NCBI GenBank assembly: GCA_949592205.1
Contig: CATIUR010000001.1
Location: 19,545,501-19,609,500, forward strand
Length of the DNA stretch: 64,000 nucleotides
Direction of reading: 5' to 3'
DNA from: Helichrysum umbraculigerum
Lineage: Eukaryota; Streptophyta; Magnoliopsida; Asterales; Asteraceae
Position numbers and translations under genes: made by a program. The notes under the pieces were generated by a model. That model had not been told where the DNA came from. It worked only from the letters and a program-made list of their open reading frames with translations, and searched no databases. This document shows, one piece after another, positions 21,160 to 33,424 of the stretch (position 1 is its first letter; each line of letters opens with the position of its first letter).

Positions 21160-21905
21160 AAGGTAGTGTAAAGTTTCTTCAGAAATGCATAAGTGTTAGT
21201 GATACTTTTAGTGACTAAATATTTCACATTTTTTGATTTCGTTTCTGGGGCTTTTATTTCAAAGATCTTGGTTTTGATATTTAAGTTATATGATTTAAAT
21301 GTGTTTAAAAATTAAAAGTAGTCAAAAAAAAACTTCGGGGCGTATCATGTGTACTCAAGTGCACAAATGATATCCCCATTTTATAATATAATACTTTATT
21401 TGCTTAAGTATTTCTTAATATCATGTGGACATATATAAATTTATAAATGTCTTCAACATTAGGTATCCAGTATTCGGTATTTCATCAATTCTATTATTTC
21501 TAGCAACCATAATCATAATTGTTAAAACTACACGTATTTTTAAGTGCTGCAAATTCAATCAAAAAATGCAACATTTTTAAAAGGTGTTGCATTTGTCAAA
21601 ACTCAAGAGCAATACTTAGTTTAGACATGCTGCATGCGCGCAATATTAAGTTACATATTGGCAACATTTTGAAAAAAGTTGCGTATTGTTAAGCTTGAAG
21701 TTTAGAGAAAAAAAATTTAGGCCGACTTAAGATTGCAACGTTTCTTAGATTGTTGACTTGTTGCAAAGGATTTCATGATAACGTTAGAAGTTTGATTGAC
21801 GGGGTGCATTTTAGATATGGGTAGATGATAAACAAAAAACCACACAACAATATTATAGCTAGCCATATATTTCCTACCCACAAACTCTCAAACTAAAGCA
21901 GCCCC

Positions 21906-22082
21906 ATGATGGTAAAGCAGATGGAACAAGAAGGAGTGCAAGAAGGGGAGCAAGACGACAGTGAAGGAGACGAAAAGAGAAAGCACATTCCTTTCGAGAA
22001 TGTGGTAAATATATTCATTACTGACTTCCCACCCAATTGGAATGAGGTTAGATTATTTGAATTGTTTGGAGAGGTGGGATAG
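21906..22082 (+). pseudogene. RRM-domain ORF fragment, possible LINE ORF remnant
   Basis: The frame is 58 codons, ATG to TAG. An acidic, Q/E-rich start (MVKQMEQEGVQEGEQDDSEG) leads into VVNIFITDFPPNWNEVRLFELFGEVG, which looks like the first beta strand (RNP2-like, IFITDFP) and helix of an RRM. RRM domains begin many plant LINE-type reverse-transcriptase proteins. The frame stops at 22080 and the solo LTR at 22187 interrupts what follows. No RT is visible nearby. Attribution to a LINE is inference. Confidence 0.45.
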
Positions 22083-22186
22083 ATTTTCAAATTTTACTCA
22101 CTCGTTTTAAGGTATGTTTTTAAATTGATATTCGGATTTAGTATCTAAAAGGTCGACGAGTTCTAAATAAACTTGCGGAGCTTTCT

Positions 22187-24140
22187 TGTAACATCCTCTC
22201 CAGTGGTCTGGTAAATTCTAATTTATTTGATTATTGAATTATATTAGAAATTTATCGATATTAATTGTTTATGTGAGAAACTTAGATAAATAGGTCCTAG
22301 GACTTATTGTGAATAGTAAATTATTGTTTGTTTTAATTTACTATAGTTGACGGTAAAATAAAATAAGTTTCTCGCAATTGGTAATTAGATTCCAGACAAT
22401 AGATTTAAGACGGATATAAAATACCCAAATTGGAAACCGATTATATTGAGAGGCCGACCTCCTTGTTTTATGTTTTTCCCAATTTTAGTTACTTACCTGT
22501 AACATCACTACTTCCTCTCTAAAACTAAAAATCAAAGAAGCTAAAATCATAAACAAGATTCAAGGGTAATTAAGAGCTGTGGTTACTTCATTACAATCAT
22601 CATCATCAGTTGAATCATTGCTTTGGATTGAACTTGTAAGTGTTCTTATACATAAGGAAATGGGTTTTAACTTTGATTATGTAAATTGTTGATGGTTATG
22701 TGAATTAGAAACTTGAGTTAGGTTAAGAGATGGTATATGATGTTACTTGATGTTATTTGAGCCTTTGATAACTTGCAAATTCGAAATTGATGTCATTATG
22801 GTGATAAATTGAAATTAGGGTTCGAGCTGTGTTGTTGCAGGTCAGTACAGGGGCTGTAAAACGTAGAAACGCGATCCAGCCCTAGTTTCCGGGATTGCGT
22901 TCCTAAGTGTTAAACGGTGACAAAATATTTTCTAAAGGTGAACGCGATCCAGCCCTCCCATTTCGGATCGCGTTTGCATGAACAATTTTGATGAGTTTTG
23001 CAAATTTCAAAAGTGCACAAGTGTTTAGTAGTGTTTTTACCCACGGAAAATTTACAAATTTTCTTTGAACACAGATTGGGCTAAAAATTACATGGTCACT
23101 CGGAAACGGCCCAATGATCAAAGCTATGAACTAATAGCCTAGTCAGTTTTTGGCCATTCGGGGCCATATAGGGGTCGAAAATGGCATTTTTCAGTTTTAA
23201 AACGTCAATTCGGGATTTTCTGATTTTATTTCTGATTGACTTTATGTTTGCCTAGACTTCAGGGATTTACCTGCTTGACTAAATATGTTAGAATGATGAT
23301 TATAGAACAAGTTACTAAATTGTGTATTATGTGGTGTTTCAGATACTCCAAAGACTCAGTAATATAAGACTGCTGAGTATGGAATCTACAGAGGTATCGG
23401 TGAGTGGATTTATAACTCACCTTTGATTTAGTTGTAACTATTTGGTTGCAACAAGTAAACGTAGATTGATTATAGACTGTTTAGTCTTTGTTACTGATTA
23501 TAAATCTACGTGATATGTGAATCTATGTGTACAATTATTGAGGTTAACACGTAGTTGGACTTTTTGGTTATTATGTGAATTACACAGGTTTTGATTCATC
23601 TGTTGTGTTTGAGATCTGTGTATGAGTTTAATAACCAATAGTTATCGGTCTATTCTGTAATGGCCATACAGATTGACGTTAAGTGTTCTTGGAGAATCCC
23701 CGGGTATTATGATATCTCCAGAGCCACCGATCCTCATTGAAATTGAAACAGAAATGTGTTTACGATTATTTGTTGTAAACAAATTGTTATGGTAAGTTGA
23801 ATTGTGTGTAATAAATTCATTCACTTAGCTTCGTGCTAATCCCCCATCCTACTTCCTGCAGGTTTTTGATATATATATATGTGGGTGTCAGGAAAGGATG
23901 CTTTCTCAGGGAATGTTTGACTGCTCTGTCAACTCTGATATGGTTTTTGTTATAAACCTAGTTTTGTAATATATAATACCCCGACATATGTAGTCTTTAA
24001 ACAGTTCTAAGTTGGTGTGTTTGGAATTTGTAACTGTGTATGTACATTATCTTAATGTACAGTATATAAATATGTTTTAAATTTTTTACGCTTCCGAAGA
24101 AAATAATAGAATATCATTGTATAGAAAGAGGGGTGTTATA
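22187..24140 (+). mobile_element. Solo LTR, TSD TTTCT
   Basis: It begins TGTAACATCC and ends GGGGTGTTATA, with TTTCT on both sides (22182-22186 and 24141-24145). It is 1,954 bp with no internal domain. The final base pair is TA rather than CA, presumably a point mutation. Near the 3' end is ACGCTTCCG, comparable to the TGCTTCCGC near the ends of the Tekay-type LTRs here. Two ACGCGATCC hairpins lie at 22869-22973. No coding is seen. Confidence 0.82.
22869..22973. repeat. Two ACGCGATCC hairpins
   Basis: ACGCGATCC pairs with GGGATTGCGT at 22869-22900 and with GGATCGCGT at 22942-22973. The motif is the same as in the solo LTR at 17991, although the two LTRs are otherwise clearly diverged. Confidence 0.8.
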
Positions 24141-24482
24141 TTTCTGTTCTGATATTAAGATTTTAATTGTTTATTTGTTTTGAGGAGTAATCATATGAAT
24201 TCTAAACATGATTAGATTTGCATGAATTAGGATTTTTATTATCTCTCTTAATACCTACTAGATCATAACCCGCAAAATTGCGGGTGAGATCATTGTGTTT
24301 TATTCATAGTACATTTAATTTATGGACGCTAGAAATAGGAGAGGCAAAAAAAAAGTCAGGAACGAGTAGAAATTCTGTATATACTTTTTAAATATTTTTG
24401 CCCAATAGAAGATAACAATAATACAGTATAGTATAGGTAAAATAATAGAATACCTTATGTAGGTAATCTTCTACGGCTTCTA

Positions 24483-24610
24483 AATTACCCATTGCCTTGG
24501 ACATCTGAGACATGTATGTCGACAATTTTGGTGATGTTGAGGAAGATGTCACAGTATCCCAAAGCATTGTAAATAGACTCTTGCAATCTAATTATTCCCT
24601 CGAGTAAGAA
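24483..24610 (-). pseudogene. Unidentified exon-like fragment in the Helitron
   Basis: One minus-strand frame reads MLWDTVTSSSTSPKLSTYMS followed by QMSKAMGNLEAVEDYLHKV, then a GT-type boundary. The S/T-rich and amphipathic composition looks coding rather than random. I do not recognise the gene. It lies downstream of the TRS130 C-terminus in the same orientation. Confidence 0.3.
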
Positions 24611-26160
24611 TTTTTCATGAGTATAGGTCTTAATTAGCAAACACCAACAATATCACAACAATCAAAATACCTTTGACAAGTCTTTTATCACCTCATTTGA
24701 GGTCTCCACTTGTTTGCTATTTAACTAAGTTGAATAGACAAGAAACAAAAATAAGGAATGTGATGAGCTTGTCACTTAAAGATTTTATTGAAATCAGAAA
24801 TGAAGCAACTAAGCATCATCAATATAATAATAGCTAATAACAGTACATTTTGGCTTCCATCAAAGTGAACTTATAAATTACTATGACATATTATGGTGCA
24901 TATCAAGTAGACCAAAAATGCACAAGGGCATGTTAAGCAGCATAATGATGATAAGGGTGGTGGTGATGATGACATAAATCTACAAAACACAAGAAACAAA
25001 ATGGGTTGTGAACGTGCCCTGCAACAATGCAGCTTGTGATAGCAAATCGACACTCGACACCCTCGAAGAAAACTATAGCAGCAACTTTCAGTTCTCACGC
25101 ATTATGCTGAAATGCAAAAGGATGAGTTTAAAAGTGAAGGTAAAACACACACCAAATTAGCAGCAACAGTATTGCAGCAAATATTCGCCCTATTCACGTT
25201 TTGCAAGTCCAGTTGTGGAGGGTGAACATATCCAACAGCAAGTGGTACACACAATATGGAAATCTCAATTATTGAACCTGTCACATACAGCGCAAAAAAT
25301 TCTCAAAAAACTTATCAATCCCTCGGGTCACCATATAAAATATAAATAGATCAGATCCAATCCAGAAAATAAAAGAAAATTCCTTTTTTTAACACACCTT
25401 GCTTACCGGAGAGAGTGGCATGACCTCGTTTCCTACCAGCAATCATCCATTTCTCTGGACTCGCATTGACTTCATACATTATTTCCTCCTCAAAAGACTT
25501 CACTCTTTCAACTCTCCATTTCATTGTGATTAGCTGCCCAACTCTAAGACCATTCGGAGGAAGAGGAACAAAACCAACTACTAACAAAGGTTCCAACACG
25601 GGCCGTTTTAAGACAGCTACACTCCTAAAATTCAACAATGGTGTGACATCATCCTCGGGGCCTTTCTTTTTTAGAGACATGGGAGTATGAGATCCAAGAT
25701 TTCTATCCCCAGAAATTCCATATTTTATATTTAAAATTGTATCAGGATGCACAACTTTCCATTCAGCTATAAAACCACATATTCAATCAGTATAAATAAC
25801 TTCAATATTGTTTTTAAGTAATTGATTACCTTCAGTGATTGTAGGCTCCATCAATATACTAAACAAAATTCCAGTTCTAGATGTTGCAGGAACCGCAAGT
25901 GGGAATAAGTTAGACGTTGGCCTCCCATCACCTTTTGTAGTATGAGTGAAACCATCTTTTAGATCCAACAAAGCATCATGAGTAGTTAATGAGGCCTTCA
26001 CCTGTGAGTGAGTGTAGTATCACCTGAAAGAAGCAAGGGAACTGGTTTTACTTTTAAGCACGAAGAGAAAGAAAATAAATCAATCAAATAAAAATAAAAA
26101 CATAAATCACAGTTGGTTACCTAATATAGAAATAAGACCAAAGTCGGTTATATTTGTATG

Positions 26161-26400
26161 CAATTAGATCTTTTTTTTATAAAACAAACAAAAATAAGAT
26201 TACTTTTTAAATGGCAATAGACATGCAGAAGCGAAGAACCATCACTGCCCTGTTCTGCTATATGTGTGCTAACATGGAACAATTAGATATTTTTTTAATA
26301 AACAAACAAAAATAAGATTACTTTTTAAATGGCAATATACATGCAGAAGCGAAGAACCATCACTGCCCTGTTCTGCTATATGTGTGCTAATATGGAACGG
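26161..26400. repeat. ~120-bp tandem duplication inside the captured exon region
   Basis: The segment from AATTAGAT to GCTAACATGGAAC (about 26162-26280) is repeated at about 26281-26400 with few changes. It includes exon sequence encoding HISTHIAEQGSDGSSLLH and adjoining intron, so one captured exon is partly doubled. Confidence 0.85.
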
Positions 26401-27311
26401 GTCAGTAAAATGAACAGCTACAGTCCTGTAAACAACAATGGTGTTAATGAAGTTTAACAACCTCCATAAAGATAGCAAAGAGAAGTGTGAAACCTTTTGA
26501 ACATCTGATTATGTGACACTCAACATTCAAGTTTAAGAGCTAAGGTCCTTAGTCCATCAACAATGCTTGTTCTTTGGGAAGAGATTTCCCCTGAAAGGAT
26601 ATGTTCAAACATATTATTAGGTACTTAAGAAGAGGTAGATGTGGCAATTTGACCTATACTTGTGAACAGGTTGATCTAGATTTTGTTTTATTTCAACCCG
26701 GTCAACTAAAAATAAATAATAAAAAACAGAATGAGTCAAATGGGTTGAGCATTGCCCAAAGTTTTTGTTTGGAATCATATAATTTCGTAAGGAAAACCCC
26801 ATTTTTGCTTTTAACTCAAAAATGTTTTCCACCTGTTACCCAACCCACCCATCTTGCCTACTCTAAAATAAGGTGAGAAACTAATGTCATGAAAACCTGT
26901 GGATGTTCCTTTTGCTAACCCATCCTTGATGGCACACACGGGAATCCATAAAATACTATCTAAACTGCTTGCCCACTCTGGTAATTCTATACTACCGTTC
27001 TTAAGAGTAAGTTGAGAAATTCTTTAGAAACAGCAGAAGCATTATAGCATCACCATCAGTATATTTCTCCATTTCGATGGCACATGAGTCCTCAATCCTC
27101 AACCCTGGGCCAGCATCGATGTACAAAACAGCACCCTCGAGAGCTACCAATTAACAGGCTTTACAATTATCCCGACCCACTAAGGCTCATTCATTAGTAA
27201 TGCGGATGAAACTACTGTAGTAAGGTCGACAAGAGGCCTAGGTTTTAACAACTAAGATTGGAACATATACTTACTAAGGAATATGTTCAGGACAGATTAG
27301 ATGGCCAGGTT

Positions 27312-28230
27312 GGTCCAATCAATAACACGTTTTGAATGACTCAGGTTGCCCAAAACACTGATTGTCCAGAAAGTTCAGAGTTTTTTTCAATAGCTATTAT
27401 GTGTCAAACATGGAAAAAAAAGTTATAGTATTTGACCAAAAAAATACATTTGAGCAACTTTACACTCCTTTGACCCATTGAACCAGGTGTCTTTCAAGGT
27501 GATTGTTCTTCATTTGACCTGTAGAACACAACCAAATCAACCCATTTGGGTTGGAATTACGATCCCCTAAAATCGCAGTTTAGTGCATTAATATCCTTTC
27601 CCAGTTTTGCTAATGCAAACAGTAACTAACTTCAAAATGAGCTTAGGTGGATTATCGTAACTCATAAGATCATCATTGTCTGCAGGTCCACTTCTGGAAT
27701 ATCCATGAGACCTAAATCGTAAATGACAAATCTGCCCAGTAAGAACACCCAAGACATACGAACCAGGCTTATGGTCCAATCAATAACACGTTTTGAATGA
27801 CTCAGGTTGCCCAAAACACTGATCGTCCAGAAAGTTCAGAGTTTTTTTCAATAGCTATTATGTGTCAAACATGAAAAAAAAAGTTATAGTATTTGACCAA
27901 AAAATACATTTGAGCAACTTTACACTCCTTTGACCCATTGAACCAGGTGTCTTTCAAGGTGATTGTTCTTCATTTGACCTGTAGAACACAACCAAATCAT
28001 CCCATTTGGGTTGGAATTACGATCCCCTAAAATCGCAGTTTAGTGCATTAATATCCTTTCCCAGTTTTGCTAATGCAAACAGTAACTACCTTCAAAATGA
28101 GCTTAGGTGGATTATCGTAACTCATAAGATCATCATTGTCTACAGGTCCACTTCTGGAATATCCATGAGACCTAAATCGTAAATGACAAATCTGCCCAGT
28201 AAGAACACCCAAGACATACGAACCAGGCTT
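27312..28230. repeat. ~460-bp tandem duplication of a captured exon and intron
   Basis: The segment starting GGTCCAATCAATAACACG at 27312 recurs at 27773, and both copies end AACCAGGCTT (27770 and 28230). Each contains the exon encoding GSYVLGVLTGQI plus intron. The copies differ at only a few positions, so the duplication is younger than the capture or was maintained by conversion. Confidence 0.9.
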
Positions 28231-30023
28231 TTGTGGGGGCAAGGAAAGGGTAATTGTATTTCTACCGGTGTTCAATATTGTAGATCCACAGGTCCTGATT
28301 GCCTATAAAAATTACAAGATGCTGCTAAGAGTTTTATCACCATTGCAAATTCATAGTAATTATGTTTGCATAAATCATACCTTAACACGAGCATCTGCAT
28401 TATTGGTAGCTGTTAAGGTAAGACTAACTGATTCAAGGGTGATGTCATAAGGAAATTCACTGCTTAAACTTACAGATAATGTACCCGGATCCCCAGCACA
28501 TAGCTCCTGCAGATGCTCGTGTTGGGACGTAATGCATACCCTGCAGATTTTCATTGACAGCTGTTGGGACATAATGCATATACTTATTATTAGACTACAG
28601 GATAATCACATCACAAGTACCTCAAATGCAAGGTATTTAAAAAATATTGAACAGGAATGCTTTGTAAAATCCGAATTCGTTATTTTATTGTCAACAGGAA
28701 TGCTTTGAAAAGCTAAGTCGCAGTAGTCATACACTTACTACCTGTAGGTTTGCTTCACATAAATGCAATCTGTTTACAAAATATTTCTATGATCCAAATG
28801 TCATTTTGGATCACATATGCAAAACTTAGTATATATGTAGAACCAAAAAGATGGAGAGTAAAGTAGGCAAAAAATAATGTGGTCAACATATAATCTCGAA
28901 TGCATAAACGGGTCAACTTGTGTTCAATACACGTGTTCATCCATAAGCCTATATATCTTTTATGCATGGTGTTTATATATGACATCTGTACAGTCAATTG
29001 TACAGAACTGAAAAGTGCAATTACCTTACAAAACGATTGTGCTCATATTTTTTAATGTTAAATATTAGCATAATTTGTTTTGAAATCAATAATAGGTGAA
29101 ACTTGAGAGTTAATGTGCAAGCGAGCACCAAAAAGATGGTTTGATACCTACAGAAGCTATATGGGCCAGAAATAAGTTTAAAAAGATTAGCACATGTAAT
29201 CCACAACTGGGAAAACACTTGTCAGAATCATCAAACACAAAAGTCATACTTATGACCTGTTAGAGGTTTCTAACAAAAGTAAGCATTATAGGCATTCTAT
29301 TATTTTGATTGAGATTGAAATAAATGGTGATGACTTGATGACTCCCTTGACCGAGAATAGAAGGAAAGGGAGTCAAAATATATAAGGTAGTTATTATATC
29401 CAGTAGGAAAGCTTTTATATAATTATCCTATTGCTATATCCAGCACGAAAAAAAAACAGTGAATACTAAGGTTTATGAAGAAACGACTACAAATAGGAAG
29501 CACGTCAAAGTTGTAGTCAATTATTCATCATCCAAATAATTTCTTATAAGCTTAGCAAATGCTAAGAGGCACAAATCAAAAATCAGTCATCAAACATATC
29601 TACATCTCAATTCATTTGATTACATTGAATAATAGAAACCAATGTTAATCAGAATTCTAAAAAGGTGAATTACCAGCTCAAAGATATCATCTGTTAGTCA
29701 GTGCATATTATTAAGATAGCCAGGAACTCATGTATTTTTATTGATTGACAATAGCAAAATCATCACACATAAGCACAATATGATAAAATGGAAATCGAAA
29801 CTAAAAGGCCTCCGAGGTTGCTTGCCTACTTCTGATCAAATAAAAGTTAGATTTATATGTATATATATTTTTTATTTGTAGCCAATTATTCTCTATATCA
29901 ACATAAAATTTTAAGAAGTATCAATCAAAAACCAAGACTTTTCAAGGTCACCATTGAGAGCCTATTGCACCAAATATGCATCTTATTGTTTAAGCATTAG
30001 TATAATGTGAGTTTCACAAACCT

Positions 30024-30122
30024 CAGTATCAGTCTCCATCTGAACATGAGCATCTCGTGTTTCAGGAGCACCACTGTCAGCCCCGGATGCATCTTGCATG
30101 TTTACGTCGCGTTCATTTGCTG
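30024..30122 (-). pseudogene. Captured HSP110/HSP70-14-like exon fragment
   Basis: The minus-strand frame reads ERDVNMQDASGADSGAPE and then HVQMETDTE, ending at a GT boundary (GAG|GTTTGTG). The combination DVNMQDA and VQMETD recalls the acidic linker before the C-terminal domain of plant HSP110-type (HSP70-14/15) chaperones. Only this one exon is seen. The assignment is from memory of a low-complexity linker and therefore tentative. Confidence 0.45.
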
Positions 30123-31638
30123 CACATCAATGAAGCCTTATACACGTCCATATTTGTAGTCTCTTTTGTCACTGGAACGTCAATTATAATTCCTCAATAA
30201 GCTGCAGTTATAAAACAAAAAAGAAAAGTGAAGACTTACAATTTACACCCAAATGACCCACATGGCCAATGCTCGACTATCGTGAGACCCGATAACTATC
30301 TGTGCAGACTCCACAAAGACTATTCCATGTCAATTGGTGAGTGTCAAACTTTAACGAAGATCATCTAAATAGAGCTTCAAGTTCAAGTTGACCATTTTGT
30401 TGATGTCTATCAGTTTCAGAAACAAAGAAACATTAGTGAAACCAATCCAACCAAAAACACTTTTATTTTTAAAGATAAATGCAATTAAACAAAGAAAAAA
30501 GGAATTATAATCAACAAAATTTCCTCTCATAAGTAGCCACAAACAGTTCTTTATTGATCCACTTCCATACTATCACTACTTCATTAGCAAACTGGTTAAC
30601 CTTAGGGTAATTTCGCATTGCCCATCAAACTAATTACTGTATTGCAAATGCTTTGTTTAAATAGGCAAAAACGGATGATGGGTTTCATTAGCACGATAAA
30701 CCATTCATAGTAATGGGTGTAGTATGTTAATTCCATTAGGTGACGATTAAGTCACTTGCAAATACACTGTCAATCCATAACTTTTTTTCTAAACTTGTAT
30801 ACTGATTTTTTAACAGATATAGTACAAACATCATGAATTCCGACACGTCAACCTTGAAAACAAATAGTCGATTATTATTTAAACAAAGCATATGAAACTT
30901 TCATTCAAGCAATTAATCAAACACTTGGTGTGCATATGAAATTTTGCAAACATGATACAGGCTATAAGTGAAGCTCATATTGCAAAAATCAAAACCGTAA
31001 CCAAATCCAACAATTCAACCATTAAAATATGTAATACTTTAAATCGAAATAGATCAATCTGTTGGTAATTAATAAACAAATTGAAACCAATAGCGAATCA
31101 AAAAAGGATAGAACGCACCTTCAAAACCTAGGAAACGGTGTTAATTTATCGAATTTTTACTTGTTTCTGGAGAAGATGGCGGAAGTATGAACCGATCGTT
31201 CGTGCTAATCTTAGATGAGGGAAATATGCGTGAAAGTGAAAGAGTCGATAAATTAAAATGGGTATTGAAAACTCCTGATCAGTGCTTACAAATCAATCGC
31301 TTGGTTGCTCTGGGTATTGATTTCTTTGGTTGCTATGGCTTCTGGATTGGTCGAATGTTTTGAAACAAAGGGGAAGAGATGAGTATTTCTTTGGTTGAGC
31401 GTGGTATTTTTTTTAAACGAAAGGAATGGAATGGGCACCGGATCAAAAGGGCATGGTTGGAAAAAATAAGGTAAAAAGATTAAGATTAATTAATCACCTT
31501 GCTAATGACAATCAAGGGCTAGGATTAAATTAATTAAGTGAATGAAGGGTTAAGATTATTTGTTAAGGGTTGACTTAGAAGAAGATTAGTTAATAAGCCC
31601 TCTCTTTTAATAGATAAGAGAGATTGCTTTATGTTATA

Positions 31639-32601
31639 CTAGACCTTAAACCCGTGTATATACACGGGCCAAAATCTATGTAAATAGATTCATATAAATA
31701 CAAATTAGAAGGAAAAAAAATGAAACTAATTTACTGATTTTTTTTTAATTTTTTAAGTCTTTATTAACTTTTCATGTAATTTTATTCTTACTCAGTGAAT
31801 TGGAGATGATAGCATTATATATCAATTTGGATAATGTTTTAATTAATAAGTAAAATTTCTTTTTATATGTAAGTAGTAAATAATTACTTTTCAATAAGTT
31901 AGAGGTCTAATTTATAAAACCAACTTAATTTAAGAGTATTACCATACATAATTCGAAGATTTATCTCTATCAGGTGGAATGAACTTTTGAATTTTTTGTC
32001 TCATTAGTAACAAAATTTCTTGGATTCGATTGATAAATCGTTTGGCCAATAGTAATTTATCTAAAATTAGTAATAATAGCTTTACCAATTAGTTGCGTAT
32101 GATCATAAACTAACCAATTTCTACTGTATTCGAATATGAGTTAATGATAAGTATAATATAATTAAAAATCAATAGAGTATTTTATAAAACTACTTAATAC
32201 AGTATTAAATTTAATTAAAATGTATATAGTGATTTAAGTTCTCTATTGATTGATTACTTACGTAGGAAGGAGAGTAAGATTTAAGTTATTAATATTCAAA
32301 ACAACTATAATATATTAATAATAATAACTATATAATATTCCTACTATACTCATCTATCTAAAACATATACACGAAATTTCATAGTAATATTATTTTAAAT
32401 CAATATATCTTTATCTAAAACTTGAATGTTAAATCTTATGTACGTGACCTTTTGTAATAGGGGTTACTTTGTATATAAAGATGGATTAATTTTGAAAATT
32501 AATCAAAATTGAGGGACTTAATTGATTATTAAGGTTTAATTTAATTGATGATGTCATAATCATGTTTCCTTTATATATATTAATAATATTAATAATAAAG
32601 A
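31639..32601 (-). mobile_element. Small non-autonomous Helitron, 963 bp
   Basis: On the minus strand it ends with CTAG (31639-31642), preceded by a CCCGTGTATATACACGGG stem-loop, and is followed by T (A at 31638 on the plus strand). The proposed 5' end is TCTTTATTATTAATATTATT (32601), followed upstream by AAAGGAAACATG and TGATGTCAT-type text common near Helitron 5' ends, with host T at 32602. The 3' end is clear; the 5' end is less certain. There is no coding capacity. Confidence 0.55.
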
Positions 32602-33424
32602 TTTTATATATTTACATTAATATGATCATTCAATTGTATGCATTACATGATTTAGTTGCTTAGCTGCATTGCGTTTAATTAACTCTCTTACATAAAAATG
32701 TAATTCACATGTATAGAACTCTACGAGTAAATTCTCTTACTTGATTTATTTTTATATTTTTCTTATTTGTATATATTAGCCTCTATCCTCGTGTATTACA
32801 GGGGGTTAGACGAAAACAAATAAATTTTAAAAATTGTTAATATGAAGGATTAAATCTTATCAACAAATGTGATATGATAATAGTCCTAATGTATTACGAA
32901 TACCTATTGTGATATGATAATAGTCCTAATGTATTACGAATACCTATTTGGATAAAGTTATCATAATTAATTTTCTTTATATAATATATAATTAATGATT
33001 TATGATGTCATTAAATCCTATAATTTAGCTAATTGGACAAAATTGAGTAATTTTATTGGTTGATTAAATTTTTGATGACATTATCAACTGTTTGTTATAT
33101 ATAATAATTTAAGATTGTATATATATATTAAATTGATTTTAACTTACGATTTGATAAAACCTAGTTTAAACAAATATGATTGCATAATAAATAAATATAA
33201 AGACTAAAGTAGTTTCTGCAATTTAATAAACACTTGACGAGTTAAACCTCAACTTGTCGAGTCAGGATACAGTAAACTTAGATAAAAAATAATAAGTACT
33301 TTAAAAAAATTTAAACATAACGTAGGACTAAATAAATAGATAAAAATTGGATAATTGAATTAATCATTATATAATTAACTACACTTTTAAGAAACATAGA
33401 AAATTTAGAAACCGAAACTCTGCC
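32602..33424. other. AT-rich intergenic DNA with a 40-bp tandem duplication
   Basis: No gene is seen. A 40-bp unit starting TGTGATATGATAATAGTCC is present twice without a gap (32868-32907 and 32908-32947), with no difference by eye. Confidence 0.6.

Larger units (their letters stand above)
17991..21347 (+). mobile_element. Solo LTR, TSD TGTGT, with nested Harbinger-like element
   Basis: It begins TGTAACATCCC and ends GGGGCGTATCA. The flanks are TGTGT at 17986-17990 and TGTGT at 21348-21352. No internal domain is present, so this is a solo LTR, about 2.3 kb after subtracting the nested insertion. The start resembles other TGTAACATCC LTRs of gypsy elements. Near the 3' end it carries four hairpin-forming ACGCGATCC/GGATCGCGT pairs. 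Short ORFs within it (for example 20246-20458) have no recognised product. Plus orientation is assigned from the TGTAACA start. Confidence 0.85.
25102..28575 (-). pseudogene. Captured TRAPPC10/TRS130-like gene fragment (C-terminal exons)
   Basis: Successive minus-strand exon pieces follow the order of the C-terminal part of plant TRS130 (TRAPPII tethering complex, Golgi/post-Golgi trafficking). They are LQELCAGDPGTLSV and SLTLTATNNAD (28375-28572), PPQKPGSYVLGVLTGQI (28048-28275, copied at 27588-27779), LEGAVLYIDAGPGLRIED (about 27090-27150), LPEWASSLDSILWIPV (about 26920-27000), VHFTDPFHISTHIAEQGSDG (26269-26478), ALLDLKDGFTHTTKGDGRPT (25783-26001), GISGDRNLGSH and WMIAGRKRGHATLSGKQG (25351-25752), and ISILCVPLAVGYVHPPQL (25102-25284). 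Introns are retained, so capture was at DNA level. The N-terminal two thirds are missing and exons are duplicated. Identification is from recalled family motifs. Confidence 0.78.
24258..31623 (-). mobile_element. Non-autonomous Helitron with captured host gene fragments
   Basis: Read on the minus strand, the element starts TCTCTCTTATCTATTAAAAG (31623) and ends CTAG (24258-24261). The end is preceded by an ACCCGCAATTTTGCGGGT stem-loop about 9 bases upstream. The host bases are A before CTAG (24257) and T (31624) on the plus strand, matching the A/T insertion of Helitrons without a TSD. Length is 7,366 bp. I see no Rep or helicase. The interior contains exon-intron fragments of a TRAPPC10/TRS130 gene and an HSP110-like exon, all on the Helitron's strand. 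This is the usual pattern of DNA-level gene capture. Confidence 0.8.

Noticed and set aside
24870..25098. Minus-strand 75-codon cysteine-rich ORF
   Set aside because: It lies after the end of the captured TRS130 C-terminus and has no family resemblance; probably flanking or intron sequence.
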